This document shows positions 13,497 through 26,694 of a DNA stretch of 64,000 nt, in pieces. The DNA lies in assembly GCA_964020975.1 (NCBI GenBank), contig OZ026622.1:570501-634500 (forward strand). The letters run 5' to 3'. Origin of the DNA: Hermodice carunculata. Lineage: Eukaryota; Annelida; Polychaeta; Eunicida; Amphinomidae. Under the pieces are notes generated by a model that was not told where the DNA came from, did not search any database, and saw only the letters and a list, made by a program, of their open reading frames with translations. Both the position numbers and the translations under genes were made by a program. Numbering within the stretch: position 1 is the stretch's first letter; each line of letters opens with the position of its first letter.

Positions 13497-13795
13497 CCCA
13501 AGTACTTCAAAGGCCAACTGGATGCAGATAACGTCTGTATCCTCTCGCAATCTGTTTAATTTTGCGAATTAGTTTGATAACAAAAGTCGCTTTCCAGGTA
13601 GGGACCGCATGGTCGCTATGACACAACTGCTTCACAGTTGAAATACGGCGTTCAGGAGGATTCTGGCCCTCATAGGCCTCCATAGTTTCACTTTTTATCC
13701 ATGACATGGGGCCCAACAGTGAACTAAAAATATTATTGAAAATACGCATATTTGTTTTCTAAGTTTCAACGGGACGTCGTCAGCATGGTGAACAT
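13497..13795. repeat. Dispersed repeat R5, copy 1
   Basis: The segment from AGTACTTCAAAGGCC (13499) to GGGACGTCGTCAGCATG is alignable by eye over its whole length with 44351-44640, in the same orientation. Shared blocks include CGCTATGACACA against TGCTGTGACACA, CACAGTTGAAAT against CACAATTGAAAA, and the GGGACGTC-AGCATG end. The minus strand of this copy holds an 80-codon open frame (13507-13749) beginning MRIFNNIF. The other copy is broken in that frame. Whether this derives from a gene or a transposon is unknown. Confidence 0.6.
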
Positions 13796-15112
13796 GGTTA
13801 TGACATGTCGCACATGTAGAATTTTAACGTTAACATGAATACTGGTAAATAAATGTTTACATTAAGTACTACTGTTCTGCTTGTCACTCCGGGTATGGGG
13901 GTACGCCCAGAAGTAATATAAACATTTTGAAGGAGACACAACAAAGATTAATAAAATAAAAAAAACACTCAATCATTTTCCGCAATCCTCTTGAAAGATA
14001 TAAAGTACATTTATATGTTTGGAGGTTTCAGTCACATCCAGACATTGCTGTCCTGAGTGATGTCACGTTGCAAACTTTTGACAGGCAAACGATTTAAAGC
14101 GATGGCAAAATTGAAAATTCATGTGACAACATATCAGCAGAGCTGCAGAGACATAAAAACCAAGTAAAAGATATAACAACAACAAATCTACGAAGCTGCT
14201 ATTACTTTTGCCATACATGGGGATGTTCACAATTATAACAGTTCCGGTTCGGTTAAAAAACGGTTGATTAAGTTTAGGCGGGTATTGTACAATATGAAAT
14301 GTGGTCTATCATAATGTCGCACAGCCTGCTCATAATTGTTACGGAAAGTCTAACATTAATTGTATCATGATGTCGTATTTATAATTAAGTTTCTTGTCAA
14401 ACTGCAAACGCAAAACAATTAATCAAACAAAAAAATGATGATAATAGATAAGGCAACGCAAATGTTGATATCACTCATCACACATTGTCTTCGTTTCCTC
14501 TGTTAGTGCTATATTTATACATTTGGCGAAGGGTGTGTCGAACAAACAGACCCGATAACAGTATTGACCTACAAAAATGATCTCAATCAAGGATGCAAGT
14601 TATGGTCTTCCTGGTCAAAAGTGGCAACGGCGAATTGGGGGGTGGCGGTGGGGGAGGTGGATCATGATACCTCCATAGACCGCCTTTTCTTCAACAAGGA
14701 AATTTTATCTTTGATTTTTTTTATCGTTTTTGCATTCCCTGTATTGTATACCCAATTTACTTATAATTTACACTTTAAACCTTTATTTTATCAAAGGTTT
14801 ATAGGGAGGGCCCTTAGGCTACCTCAATAAACAAGTCAATATTTTGCCCACTTGCCCCCTTAAATTCTGACATTCACCCCTGAGTGCCGGTATTCACCGA
14901 AGAAACAAACATGGCTAAAATTGGAGTATTAATGAATGCAGTTTTACCAAATAAACATGAAATGATGCGGAAAAATCAACAAGTCATTAGCATCATATAT
15001 TTCCCTTCACACAGTCCCTACTGCCTCTCTACTTCCTTTTCAGGGAAAAAAGTCGTGTGTATTTTTAAAAAGGCGAACATACATACACGTGCACGTTCGA
15101 CATACACGATTG
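13796..15112. other. No gene seen; one G-rich tract
   Basis: The only notable structure is a G-rich run at 14637-14660 with G-tracts of 6, 2, 2, 5, 2 and 2, a possible quadruplex-forming sequence. No coding region is recognised. Confidence 0.5.
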
Positions 15113-15114
15113 TA

Positions 15115-15200
<86 letters not shown>

Positions 15201-15290
15201 CTATATACACACACACAGATAGATATATATATATATTTTCTTGAAGTTAAATCAATGCATTGTGGCTATCTTATATATATGTATGTATAT
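15113..15290. repeat. (TA)n microsatellite with interruptions
   Basis: AT dinucleotide repeats dominate 15113-15232, with short CA and GATA interruptions near 15200-15222. A weaker GTATATATAT patch lies near 15273-15295. Confidence 0.95.
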
Positions 15291-16521
15291 ATATAGTGAA
15301 ATGTTCATTATAGACCAACCAACATGTACTATCTACAACAAATAACAAGTGCCCCGATATTCCAAACGTCATGTGCCGTGTCACTTTTTGTCCTTACCTT
15401 CAGTCTCTGCACTTCGTGGCGTGTCTGTTTTGTGTCAATGATTTCCTTAGTTTCGTATCCTATTGTATCAACTTCGCATGGAAACACACACCAAAGAGGC
15501 AAATCCAGATGACAAATGAAGGGCTCTGAATTTGAATACACCCTAGACTTCAGATACACAAGATAAATCCTGGATTTAAACTCCATACGTTTTTACCTCT
15601 CTCTCTCTATTGAGCGACAATACCATGGTGTCAACGAAGCTGACTGCAGGCACGGTTTACAAAGACATGCGCATGTCGACCGTTATGAGCGCAGCATATC
15701 ATATTAACTCTTTTCCGTTTAAACCTGACAAAGATGCATCAAAATCAAATTATCGGTAAATCCTTGCAGACAAGATCATCTGTTTGCTTTAAACCGAAAG
15801 CCATCCGGGACTGAATCCATATAAACATCAATAACATAATGCATTTCCTGTTTTCATGGTTTTGTTGCGTCACGGTCTATGAATATAACTTGTTCAGTAT
15901 CATTTGCTTGGGTCGCTGGGGTGTTAAAAAGTATTATACTTGGTTGCTATAGTCAGCAAGCAGCATCTCATTGCTGCAAATCCACATTGAAGATCTAACG
16001 ATTTTGTCACTGCAAGACTGCAGCTATACAAAACAGCGATTTTTCTCAGTTTGGTCACATTGAAAAGAATGTAAAAGAAAAAGAGGCAACTCTGATGAGC
16101 TCTCCCGCGTCGATAGAACGTCGTGGACCAAACGCACGTTCGCTAGGTGTCAACAAATGTAGAATCCAGGGCAGTGACAAATCTATCTGACTGTGGGCAT
16201 TAAAAACTACCTGAAGCTTCTTGACTAAAGATGAGACGATTACGGTGTAGGTGTACATTTACGCCAGGTATTGTAGGCCAATGTCTTGAGAATATTACCC
16301 CTAGAACTTAGCATTATTGATTTTCGGGTGAAAAATACCAATGCCCACGCAAAGGACATCAAGGAAACCCGTACGGTCAAGAGGGAATTCTGGCAGGCGT
16401 TTTCACGGAAGTCTTGCGACACATCAAACCCATGGCCAGACCTAGCGGGACTAAGCATCGACTCTTAGGAGTACATGCCCAATCTAATACATGATAGACC
16501 AAGAGGGAAAAACTTATTAGC
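15291..16521. other. No gene seen
   Basis: Unique sequence. Both strands show several frames of 60-85 codons at 15324-15586 and 16055-16468, mutually overlapping and without recognisable motifs, so none is called. Confidence 0.45.
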
Positions 16522-16947
16522 TCAATTTTGGATATTTGGTAATATTCTCAATTCCATTAAGTGGTAATTTAATATCCAATGGTAACTGTTTGTAAACGGT
16601 GTGTCAGATAGCAGCTCCTCACACAACAAGACTTTGCTACCAATACAACGAGGCACCAAAACTTCCTGGGAAATTTTTGATTTGAATTCATCTAACATGA
16701 TCAGGTGTTTCCCACAAACAAAGGGAATGACAGAACAGTAGCGAAAATGCGTGCGGCGAGTCATGACACCTTCGTATTTAGTGGTACCGTATGCCCCATG
16801 CGTCCCCTGAAACAGACTTTTGACATCATTGACAAATTTGACAACGTCAAGGTGTTTGGATGATGCCAAATATTAATGGCAAATAGGCCGTGGCAGCACA
16901 ACGATGATCCAGGCCAACATCTTTGTCGAAACAAAAGGTATCTCCCC
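16522..16947 (-). other. Unrecognised open reading frame, about 140 codons
   Basis: On the minus strand a frame stays open from just inside a stop near 16950 down to the stop at 16522. It includes GDTFCFDKDVGLDH, HLDVVKFVNDVKSLFQGTHG, TRRTHFRYCSVIPFVCGKH and DEFKSKISQEVLVPRCIG. The composition is protein-like (balanced charge, spaced Cys) rather than the Phe/Ile/Leu bias usual for frames on AT-rich DNA. There is no initiating ATG in a convincing context, so it could be an exon or the remains of a coding repeat. I do not recognise the family, and chance is quite possible at this length. Confidence 0.25.
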
Positions 16948-17818
16948 TCTCTGCTTAAACGTAGAGATCTCATTTGCAAATATTTACCCATAACAGTTAA
17001 ATAAATACCCCATTCTTTATTTGACGGTTGCGTCACCGTAATCGTTACTAGGTAGCGACCGTATGTAAATATTACAAATGCTCCAGCTAAATAAAAGATA
17101 TTCCCAAGAAAATACAACTATACATTTTCCAATGCATACAGAAAAGCAAAATCATTTGTCATTCGAGTTTTGAGGCCATATGGCTTCACACTTAGCAGAA
17201 AATTTCATGATATGTGTCAAATATGAGGTATACTTTCTTGACTGCACGTGTGCAACATTCACGTGGTAATATGTCCAACACTAGTGAATAGGTCACTATC
17301 TAAATGCACTATCTGCCTTTGTAAGTAAGTCATTCAAGGTGTGGAACACTGCTCACATGATGAACGCTTACAGCAGGGACACCCAGCAACAAATTCATCA
17401 ACTAATCTTCTCTAAGTTGCACAATGATACGACAAGTTACATAGCTTTCACCTTCAAGCTAAAGGTCTGATCTATACATTGATAGAAAGTGCTTCTAGGC
17501 CCAAGCTATAAAAAAACTGATCATTCCACATTAAACTTTTTCCTTTCATCGAAACAAAAAAAGGAAAGAAGTTATTATATTCGGCCGTCGGTCATCTTCC
17601 CATTCATATGACAACAGTCATTTGAGAAGATGCGGGGACAAAAGATAAAAATTTATAAATAAATAAATAAATAAGCCACGGTGATAGTGACTAAACGAGA
17701 CAAGTATCGAATCAGGTTGGGAGAATAAAATGTAAGGAGTGAACCCAGTAACTTCTATGACCGCGACCCTCCGTCAAGGAGGGTAACTTGTAGTCATGAT
17801 AACAAAAACAAAACAAAA
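16948..17818. other. No gene seen
   Basis: Unique AT-rich sequence. A short ATAA tetranucleotide run (about 17655-17673) is the only simple repeat. Confidence 0.5.
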
Positions 17819-19136
17819 ACTAGAAAGGAAGATTTGCTGCAAAGCAAATCTGTTTGTGTGCCTTCCAAAGCTGTAAATATTAAATGGTACAACTTTTGTA
17901 CTTGGTACTTCACATTCCATTAAGCTTATGGCTGGATGAGAATTTTCAAGTCCAAATGACCTTGACCTTTTACCTTTTACCTTTTACCTTTAACCTTTAC
18001 AGGTTACATGTAAATTGCAAAAATTTACATTGTTGCAATACCCACAATTTAAGTCCAACATCATTGGAATAGGATGGAAATGGGCCAAGTTATGGCTGAG
18101 TGAAACTTTCAATGGTTCAGATGACATTGACCTTGAACCTTTAGGGGTCACATATAATTTCCAAAATGTGCAGTATTTCCATAGCTACAATCTGAGCCCA
18201 ACATGATCAAATTCGATAAAAATTGACCAAGTTATGGCTAGAATAAAGCCACCATCGAAAGTGGCCTTTGACCTTGAAATGACCTTTGACCTTGAGATGA
18301 CCTCTACCTGAAGTGAACCTTCACCTTTAAAATGATATTTTGACCTTAAATTGGCCTTTGACCTTGACATGACCTTGGCATTTGAGATGACCTTTGACCT
18401 TGACATGACCTTGACATTTGAGACGACCTTTGCCTCGCTGTGATCGAACTCCTATACACTTGGAACTATACCTACTATAGTTTATAAGATATTGAAGATC
18501 TAAAATTTTAATTAGCCCTCATTTGCATAATCTTTAAAAGTATTATCTCTCATTATAAAAAGGCAAGACTTCAAAAATGTGCAGTGTTACAATAGCTACA
18601 ATTTGAGCCCAACATGATCAAAATTGGATAAAAATTGGCCAAGTTATGGCTAGAAGAGAGCCACCATCAAAAGTGGCCTTTGACCTTGAAATGACCTCCA
18701 CCTGAAGTGGTCCTTGACCTTAAAAATGACATTTTGGCTTTATAATGACATTTTGACCTAAAACTGACCTTTGACCTTGACATGACCTTTGACCCTTGCA
18801 TGACCTTGACATTTGAGATGACCTTTGCCTTGATATGATCGAACTCCAATACACTCGAAACTACATCTACTATAGTACATAAGATATTGAAGATTTAAAA
18901 CTTTAATTAGCCTTCATTAGCATAACTTTGAAAAGCATGACCTCTCATTATAAAAAGACCTGACTTCATCTGTAGAAGTATAAGTGTGCCAAGTTTGGAA
19001 TTTCTACATATAATACTTTTCAAATGAAATGTCGGACAAATTTGCCGGTAAAGAAAGAAAGAAAGAAAGTAAGAAAGAAGAAAGAAAGAAAGAATTCCTA
19101 GAAAAACAGTATGTCTGTGTTGGCACACAGACATAA
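17819..19136 (+). mobile_element. HINE-1 copy C, complete ends, core rich in TGACCTT
   Basis: The left end reads ACTAGAAAGGAAG, then a perfect hairpin (GATTTGCT, loop GCAA, AGCAAATC; 17831-17850), then TGTTTGTGTGCC (17851-17862). The right end is a GAAA array (about 19050-19095), a short linker and a hairpin with perfect 10-bp arms, ATGTCTGTGT and ACACAGACAT, around loop TGGC (19111-19134). The core contains a ~412-bp unit seen twice (phrases near 18170 and 18582: AGCTACAATTTGAGCCCAAC, GCCAAGTTATGGCTAGA) and dense TGACCTT repeats. No protein is encoded. Confidence 0.8.
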
Positions 19137-19753
19137 AAAACAAAAAAATAAAAACCTCAGACATCGGGGGGGGGGGGGGTGATTGTAGAAACAACGTTAC
19201 ACCTAGATATACCTCCCCGAGCAAAGGAAGCTTGCTGAGAAAATGGAAACCCGATCAAAGGAGCCTGTGCATATTTAGTACGTGTAGTTCTTAAAAGTTT
19301 GATACCTGAGTCAAGGCCCTCCAAGTGGCTTAGGTAAAACAACTTTCCTGTAATGGAAATACCGTTAATTGTTGTTGTTGTCGTTTGTTTTGTTTTTTTA
19401 TGCAACTTTACAACCTTATCTGAATTCAATACATATATATTTGCTAAATTATACTCTAATTTAGTGCTAAAATAAGGACACTTGATTTTGCGCGGGCATT
19501 TAATTTCACGCTTTTCGCCAGTACGTGAAAAACGCGAAATTATAAACTATGAACTATTCGTGAAAGTTGTGCAGCGGAATATTCACCAAATATGGTACGC
19601 GTGAAAATACCTTTACAGTACTTTAAAGGAGCAGTAAGCATCCTGACTGTCCGCTTTGATGTATTGCGGGGGTGTGTGGATGGTGGGCGTTTACAATCTT
19701 TCAATTGCTGTAATGTGTTAGGAGCAGCGCCTGTAACATATCATAAAGCAAGC
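19137..19753. other. No gene seen; 14-nt G run
   Basis: A run of 14 G lies at 19166-19179. The rest is unique sequence with no recognisable gene. Confidence 0.5.
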
Positions 19754-19853
19754 ATGGACGCAGTCAACACAGTCACATGAGCCGTAGAGTACACACAGGG
19801 ATCATGGAGGCAGTCCACACAGTCACATGAGCCGTAGTGTACACACAGGGATC
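19754..19853. repeat. 50-bp tandem duplication
   Basis: The unit at 19754-19803, starting ATGGACGCAGTCAACACAG, is repeated at 19804-19853 with only a few substitutions and no spacer. It looks like a recent local duplication and adjoins the end of the open frame described next. Confidence 0.9.
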
Positions 19854-20163
19854 AAAGTCGACATATTGAGACAGTTTTCTGACATTCCCTGGCCTTTGGA
19901 CTTTCAGAGGCAGCCAAGGCTAGATGAAGGCCGTCTTCACGAGACAGGCCATTTGATATTTGCTTATTTTCAGTGGATTTGATTTTTAAAAAGATATCAA
20001 TTATTTCTTCTAATCTGTCTCTGAAATATGAGCAGGCCTGATGTCTCCAACGACGAATTGTCACGTCACCAGTAGGCACTCTGAATGCAAACTCTTTTAA
20101 ATTCTTCAAATAACAACGTAAATAGATTTTCGTATTGTTCTCTTTACGTTTAGATATGTCCAC
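19852..20163 (-). other. Unrecognised open reading frame, 103 codons
   Basis: A minus-strand frame reads GTG-DISKRKENNTKIYLRC, then RVPTGDVTIRRWRHQACSYF, RLEEIIDIFLKIKS and GLHLALAASESPKARE. It is charged and helix-prone in its middle third. A pyrimidine-rich stretch ending ACTTCCAG lies upstream on the same strand (about 20199-20225) and resembles a splice acceptor. However, an in-frame stop sits only two codons before the GTG, so that acceptor cannot simply feed this frame. I do not recognise the protein. It may be an exon of a host gene or chance. Confidence 0.22.
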
Positions 20164-21847
<1,684 letters not shown>

Positions 21848-22195
21848 AATTATACTAGAGTGTTTATTTCTAGAACCACTTCCTGGTCGACCTTATCCTA
21901 TTCCTAAGTCCCAACTCCATACACTCCATGAAATAACCTGTCCCTGTCTAACCTATATAAATTTGGAAGTACTACTTTACACATTGCTCACGTTCCTCTG
22001 CATAATTTTGACCTAGGCTGCATTAGACAAAATATATTAAACCGTTTTCAGCGGGACATGTTTCGGAGCCTGTACCAGTGCTTGTCTATATAAGTAGTGT
22101 CTAAGCTAAATATTCTGCACAGACAACTCACATAAAAAAAGGATAAATATGAACGTGGTAAATGATGAATTAGCTAAATAAGTGAAGTTTTGCTT
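21848..22195 (-). repeat. Dispersed repeat R3, copy 1 (reverse)
   Basis: The reverse complement of this segment aligns by eye with 58490-58865 and its inner part with 45809-45990. Shared phrases (in the + sense of the other copies) include AGCAAAACTTCAC, TTTAGCTAATTCATCATTT, AATATTTAGCTTAGACA, GGCTCCGAAACATG and GAAGTGGTTC. No coding frame is shared. Likely a mobile element of unknown class. Confidence 0.7.
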
Positions 22196-23714
22196 ATACA
22201 TGCGGAGCTTCAATATGAATGAAAATTGCATATCAAACCCAAACATATTACTAAATTTGTGTAGAACAAGTTCATATAAGGATAATTTGATTTTCCCCTG
22301 AACTAGTTTTTACACTTTCTAGCTGACTAGCTCACGTTAGAAAAGAGAAATGACTCGGTTCTTAGTATAAAAGTGTCTACAAACTGCTGCACTGGCAGAC
22401 TATTTAGAAATTAGTTGGGTAAACAGGCAATAGTATGCTTGAAAAATGTTATTTGTTTACATGCCTTTTAGAGACAGTTCTGCATATCTGGTATGTGGGA
22501 TATAAAATTACCAGGTTTACTTTAGTTCCACCAAATTTAAAGTCTGTGGTTTAATTCCGTATTTCTAGTGGAGCTTAAAACACAATACTTACTCGGAACC
22601 TTTTCCGCCAAATTCTGATTTATATTGGTGAACTGTAAAATATTCCATGTCACCATCCTGTGTTTGAAAAGCGTAAAATTAATTGCTTGGTAGAGTAATC
22701 CCCACATTACCGACCTCCTAGATATGAAAACCTTGCAACACCACTACAGGTCAACTGTGATCGCCATTAAGACCTGTGTACGACAGCGTCTTGTGCGTAA
22801 GGCTTTTCCAGCCTTTACAAAGCGTTCTTATCTTTGTCCGACATGATGGAGATGATGATATCAGTGATGATAAATGATGATGCTTATTACAACTTTTTTG
22901 TGTTTCTCCACTGCGATTATGGTTAAAAAAAAGTATACAAACATATGTTTTATACGGATTGTGATGCTGCCCAAGTCTTGAAATAATGACTTTCCATGAC
23001 ACAGATACTGGCGTGCGATTCCTACGTCATAAATATTGTGAGGTGCAGGAACTCGAAGGACAGCGAGAAAACCATCGGGAAGTCAGAGTCGTAAGAATTA
23101 TTTTCACACGCATTCCGAGCCAGAGAATGAAACCGGGCTCACCCATCTGACAGGTAACCATGTTACCACTCAGCCAGCCATGTGCCCAAATGAGATTGAA
23201 TGACCACATTGGCGGTGATATATTGAAATTTTGTGGACTCCATTTGATGATGATATCTTTACATCGCACGAACTTCGGGTTTTTGCCATGATAGCCAGCG
23301 CAAAATACATCAGACAATAACTTTCGGAATGATTGACACATTTCGTAACTCTGAAAACATACCTGTTGGTGGACAGGACTAATAAATTATATATTTATGG
23401 AGAGAAAAGATTGCAAAATTTAATTCAAAATGTTGTTGCACTTATTATGTTGACACCAAACAAATATTGCCAACATGATAAATCACGCTCATATTGGTTT
23501 TCTGGTATTCAAAAAATGTTTAACTGCCAAGTGGTAATAGATTTAGTTCGGAAACCTTACGGCATTTGAACGTATTACAAAACAAGCGAGGAGTGAAATT
23601 CATATTGACAAAATCTGCAGCAACTGGAAGAGGGATCGCAATAAATCATTTTGTCCATAGACCTAAGAATAATAAGATAATTGTTTGGAAAATTTCCTTA
23701 ATGTTGGCTAATGA
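22196..23714. other. No gene seen
   Basis: Unique sequence. A GATGAT-rich patch lies near 22848-22882. Minus-strand frames of 83 and 104 codons at 22751-23341 show no recognisable motifs. Confidence 0.45.
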
Positions 23715-24540
23715 ATTAACTACGACCAGAAATCGTTATGCAGTGCGATAGAACCGGCATTTATCTTGGATACAAACTCGGACTAATCTTTTTGACGCAT
23801 CCTTCTTCCCGTCGACGGTCAGACTGTGGAACAGTCTTCCAACGCAAGTGCGTGCTTCCGAAAATGTTGATGAGTTTAAGTCTCAGCTAAACAAAAATAC
23901 TAAGAAATGTAGCAAGTTATACTATATGGGTTAGAGGAGAGTGGCGATTCTCCATGCACGTTTGCGCATGAGATGCAGTAAGCTTCAGGCTGATTTATTT
24001 AATATCGGTGTGGTAGACTCTCCTAGGTGTGCCTGTGGAACGGCGAATGAGGATGCTTTCCATTATTTTTCCGAATGTACGAAGTACAGAACTTATCGTG
24101 ACCAACTGCAAAGTTCGATCTTACCTCATCCATCCTTTACTGTTCAAACGCTTCTATTCGGGTCACATAACTGCACCTTTGATGAAAACGTTTCCATTTT
24201 TAAATCAGTGCATCGATACATAATGTCAACAGCCAGATTTGACACTTGATTGTGTGATATATATATATACTTGTTAATTTCAGTTAGAAATGCTAAGTTA
24301 ACTTATACAGGTATTGAGGCCCACTCCAAACAATTCTATACCTATCTGTAAGCATGTCTGGTGGTGTGTAATTATTCTTCTCGTGTGGCTTGCCACTATC
24401 TGCACCAGTCACTGTAGTAGCGTTTCTCTTTGCACTCGTCCTATACATGTTGTCAATCGTTTCATTTTCCTCTTCTGTTTTCAAGAGGGATCCATATAGG
24501 ACTGTGTCCTGTTTCCCAATTGATTTAATAAAATATGTTT
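23715..24540 (+). mobile_element. LINE 3' fragment with C-terminal Cys/His motif and 3' end
   Basis: In-frame sequence from about 23715 reads ELTTTRNRYAVR, a stop, then NRHLSWIQTRTNLFDASFFPSTVRLWNSLP, matching the C-terminal layout of the 53.9-kb copy (PSTIRLWNQLP). After a further stop near 23930 the frame continues HARLRMRCSKLQADLFNIG with CACGTANEDAFHYFSEC (CxC...H...C) and ends at 24249. The 3' untranslated part carries the stem-loop AGGACTGTGTCCT (24498-24510), CCCAATTG and an AATAAAATATGTTTAAA terminus near 24528-24544. The stem-loop and end are shared with the copies at 48.8 and 56.7 kb. No catalytic domain is present. Confidence 0.82.
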
Positions 24541-24975
24541 AAACCAACCGCGACCAGAGAATCTTTGAATAACTCTGTCATGCCATGGGCATCCAGATCC
24601 CTTCAGTTACACTTCTTGAATATCTCAAAATATATATACATTCAGGGAACCAGGCTATCATCGCAGCGATAAATGAAGAGCAGCGGAAACAGATATGGAC
24701 TCTATGATACCCTGTTGACACCCGGTGCAAGATAAACTCTCAGGAAATTGTCACGGATATTATCATCTTCAAGAGAACAATGCAACCTCTCATAATTATG
24801 TGCAACAGCCTGTAAATGTATATTGGAATGTAAACATCTCACCCATCGTCATTATGTTCTTTCACATTATGACTGGAGATATATTTAACATAGTATCACG
24901 CAATAACATTATTGCGTTTTGCACAAGGGCTGATAAAGAACCATGACCCAAAAAGGGCCCGTATGTAAATCGTCG
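24541..24975. other. No gene seen
   Basis: Unique AT-rich sequence without recognisable gene or repeat. Confidence 0.5.
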
Positions 24976-24977
24976 TC

Positions 24978-25027
<50 letters not shown>

Positions 25028-25100
25028 CTTCTTCTTCTTCTTCTTCTTCTTCTTCTTCTTCATCTTTTTCTTCTTTTCCTCCTTCTTCTCCTCCTTCTCC
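24976..25100 (+). repeat. (GTT)n then (CTT)n compound microsatellite
   Basis: GTT repeats from about 24977 to 25026 pass directly into CTT repeats to about 25061 and then an impure pyrimidine tract to about 25100. The order (CTT next to GTT) is the complement of the CAA/GAA tract inside HINE-2 at 28352-28415, so this may mark a lost or reverse HINE-2 3' end. No hairpin was found beside it. Confidence 0.9.
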
Positions 25101-26518
25101 TTCATCTTAATTTTTTTCGTCATACTCGCCGATACAAAACATTGTTAATTGAAATTGTAGATATGACAATGTTCCAGCTCAACAGCTTTTGTCGACGAAA
25201 GTTGAGCGCAACATGCATAATCCGCGTCGAGGAGAGCCATTTGATCAGTCTTAGTCTAACTGGGGTGGGGTTAACGTCATGCTGGAGTGTTGGTGAGAGC
25301 GTCATCAAAAAGCATATCAAGATGATACAGGTATGTCTACAATTTTATCGAAGCGTTTCGTTTTAGTCGTATCTGCAAACGTAAAGTCAAACATATTTAC
25401 TGCCAACCCTCCGCTGCTCTCACGAAGATTCCAATTATCAATATTACAATAACAGTCAACAATTATATTAAATTCCAGCAAATCTTAAGGCCCGTAGTCA
25501 TTTTGACCCAGGAAAACCTATTAATTGCATACTCAGTCTTTCTGAGAAAACTACCATTTTCTCCAAAATAATGTGTTCTGTAATTACATACACCAAGCCT
25601 TTCATGCCGCAAAACAATCTGTCTTTCTTTGGTAGGATGTAGAGTTTACAGCCAAGTCGTATAATTACCCCCAAAAGACATTTGCAGGGGTTTTCTTGTT
25701 TCAGCTGGCCTGAGCCAGAATATTTGACATAAGTACTGGCTTATCACAAAGCCTTACATAGAAGCAAAGGAAAGGTCTCGCCCCCCTATTTTGTTCAGCG
25801 GGATTACATTTGGTCATGAACAGCCGGTTTCAATCAAAATCCTCATTGCACCCACCTGTCAAGTAATGACGTGCAGATTTGAGCGCGACTGGGCTTGACT
25901 ACCTTCTTCGACACTTCATATTGTGTTTTAGGTTTGAAACCACTGGTAAAGGAAACTTGATATACTCTTTTGCACAAACATCAAGTGGACATTCTGCTTT
26001 CAATTTTTAACATTTAACATATTTCTTATTGTTCAGAAAAAAAATGTAATATTTCTCCGCGGCTCTCTGCCATGTGCATGCTTTCAATGTTTTAAGGGTG
26101 TTATACAATGGATAGTTTTCGTAACGTAGTGGTTAGCAGACTATCTGTAGCTTGAACTCTGACTACGGCTTTACCGTTTTTAAAGCAGTAATTCCCGACC
26201 ACTCTCAATAACTTCAAATTAAAAGTTTAGTTGCTTTAAAAGTTTGGTTGCTTTGTGGTAAGTTTTTGATCGGCGATATTTATTGGTTATCATGTAACCA
26301 TGTGACCCATAACTACCGAAGAAATCTAGAAACGCCAAGGAGCACAAGCGTTAATGGCATGTTCCAAGAACTATCTTTATTCATTGGAAATATATCATGT
26401 CATCCAGATTTTTATGAAATTTCACACTTCTAGTATGGGTAGAAGTGAAGATATGGTTAACCAGCAAAACTGTCCGAATGGGATGAACAATTTATTTTCG
26501 AAAGACTAATACATATAT
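25101..26518. other. No gene seen
   Basis: Unique AT-rich sequence. No coding region or element terminus recognised. Confidence 0.5.
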
Positions 26519-26679
26519 CAGTGCTGTCCAGCTGAAAATCTCTTTAGCAAACTTTTCTTTACTTGTAGCATTTTTTCCACTTCTTCACTTAAGAAACACT
26601 TATTTTTGACAAAATTTGTAGCAATTTTGAAGAGCATTGTAGCAAAGTTTTGCTACAATGTTCCAGTTGGACAGCCCTG
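26519..26679. mobile_element. Small hAT-like MITE
   Basis: The segment begins CAGTGCTGTCCAGCTG and ends with its near-perfect inverse (reverse complement CAGGGCTGTCCAACTG), 14 of 16 matching. CAG-G starts are typical of hAT-superfamily ends. Total length is 161 bp, with a self-complementary interior (AGCAAAGTTTTGCT near 26641-26654). Flanks are AT-rich on both sides (ACATATAT and ATATATTT), so an exact 8-bp target duplication cannot be shown. It lies 15 bp upstream of HINE-2. Confidence 0.55.
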
Positions 26680-26694
26680 ATATATTTATCCTCT

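Noticed and set aside
24896-25123. Possible reverse HINE-2 3' end at the GTT/CTT array
   Set aside because: The array order fits, but no CCGGGAGACAT-type hairpin is next to it, so the assignment is unsupported.
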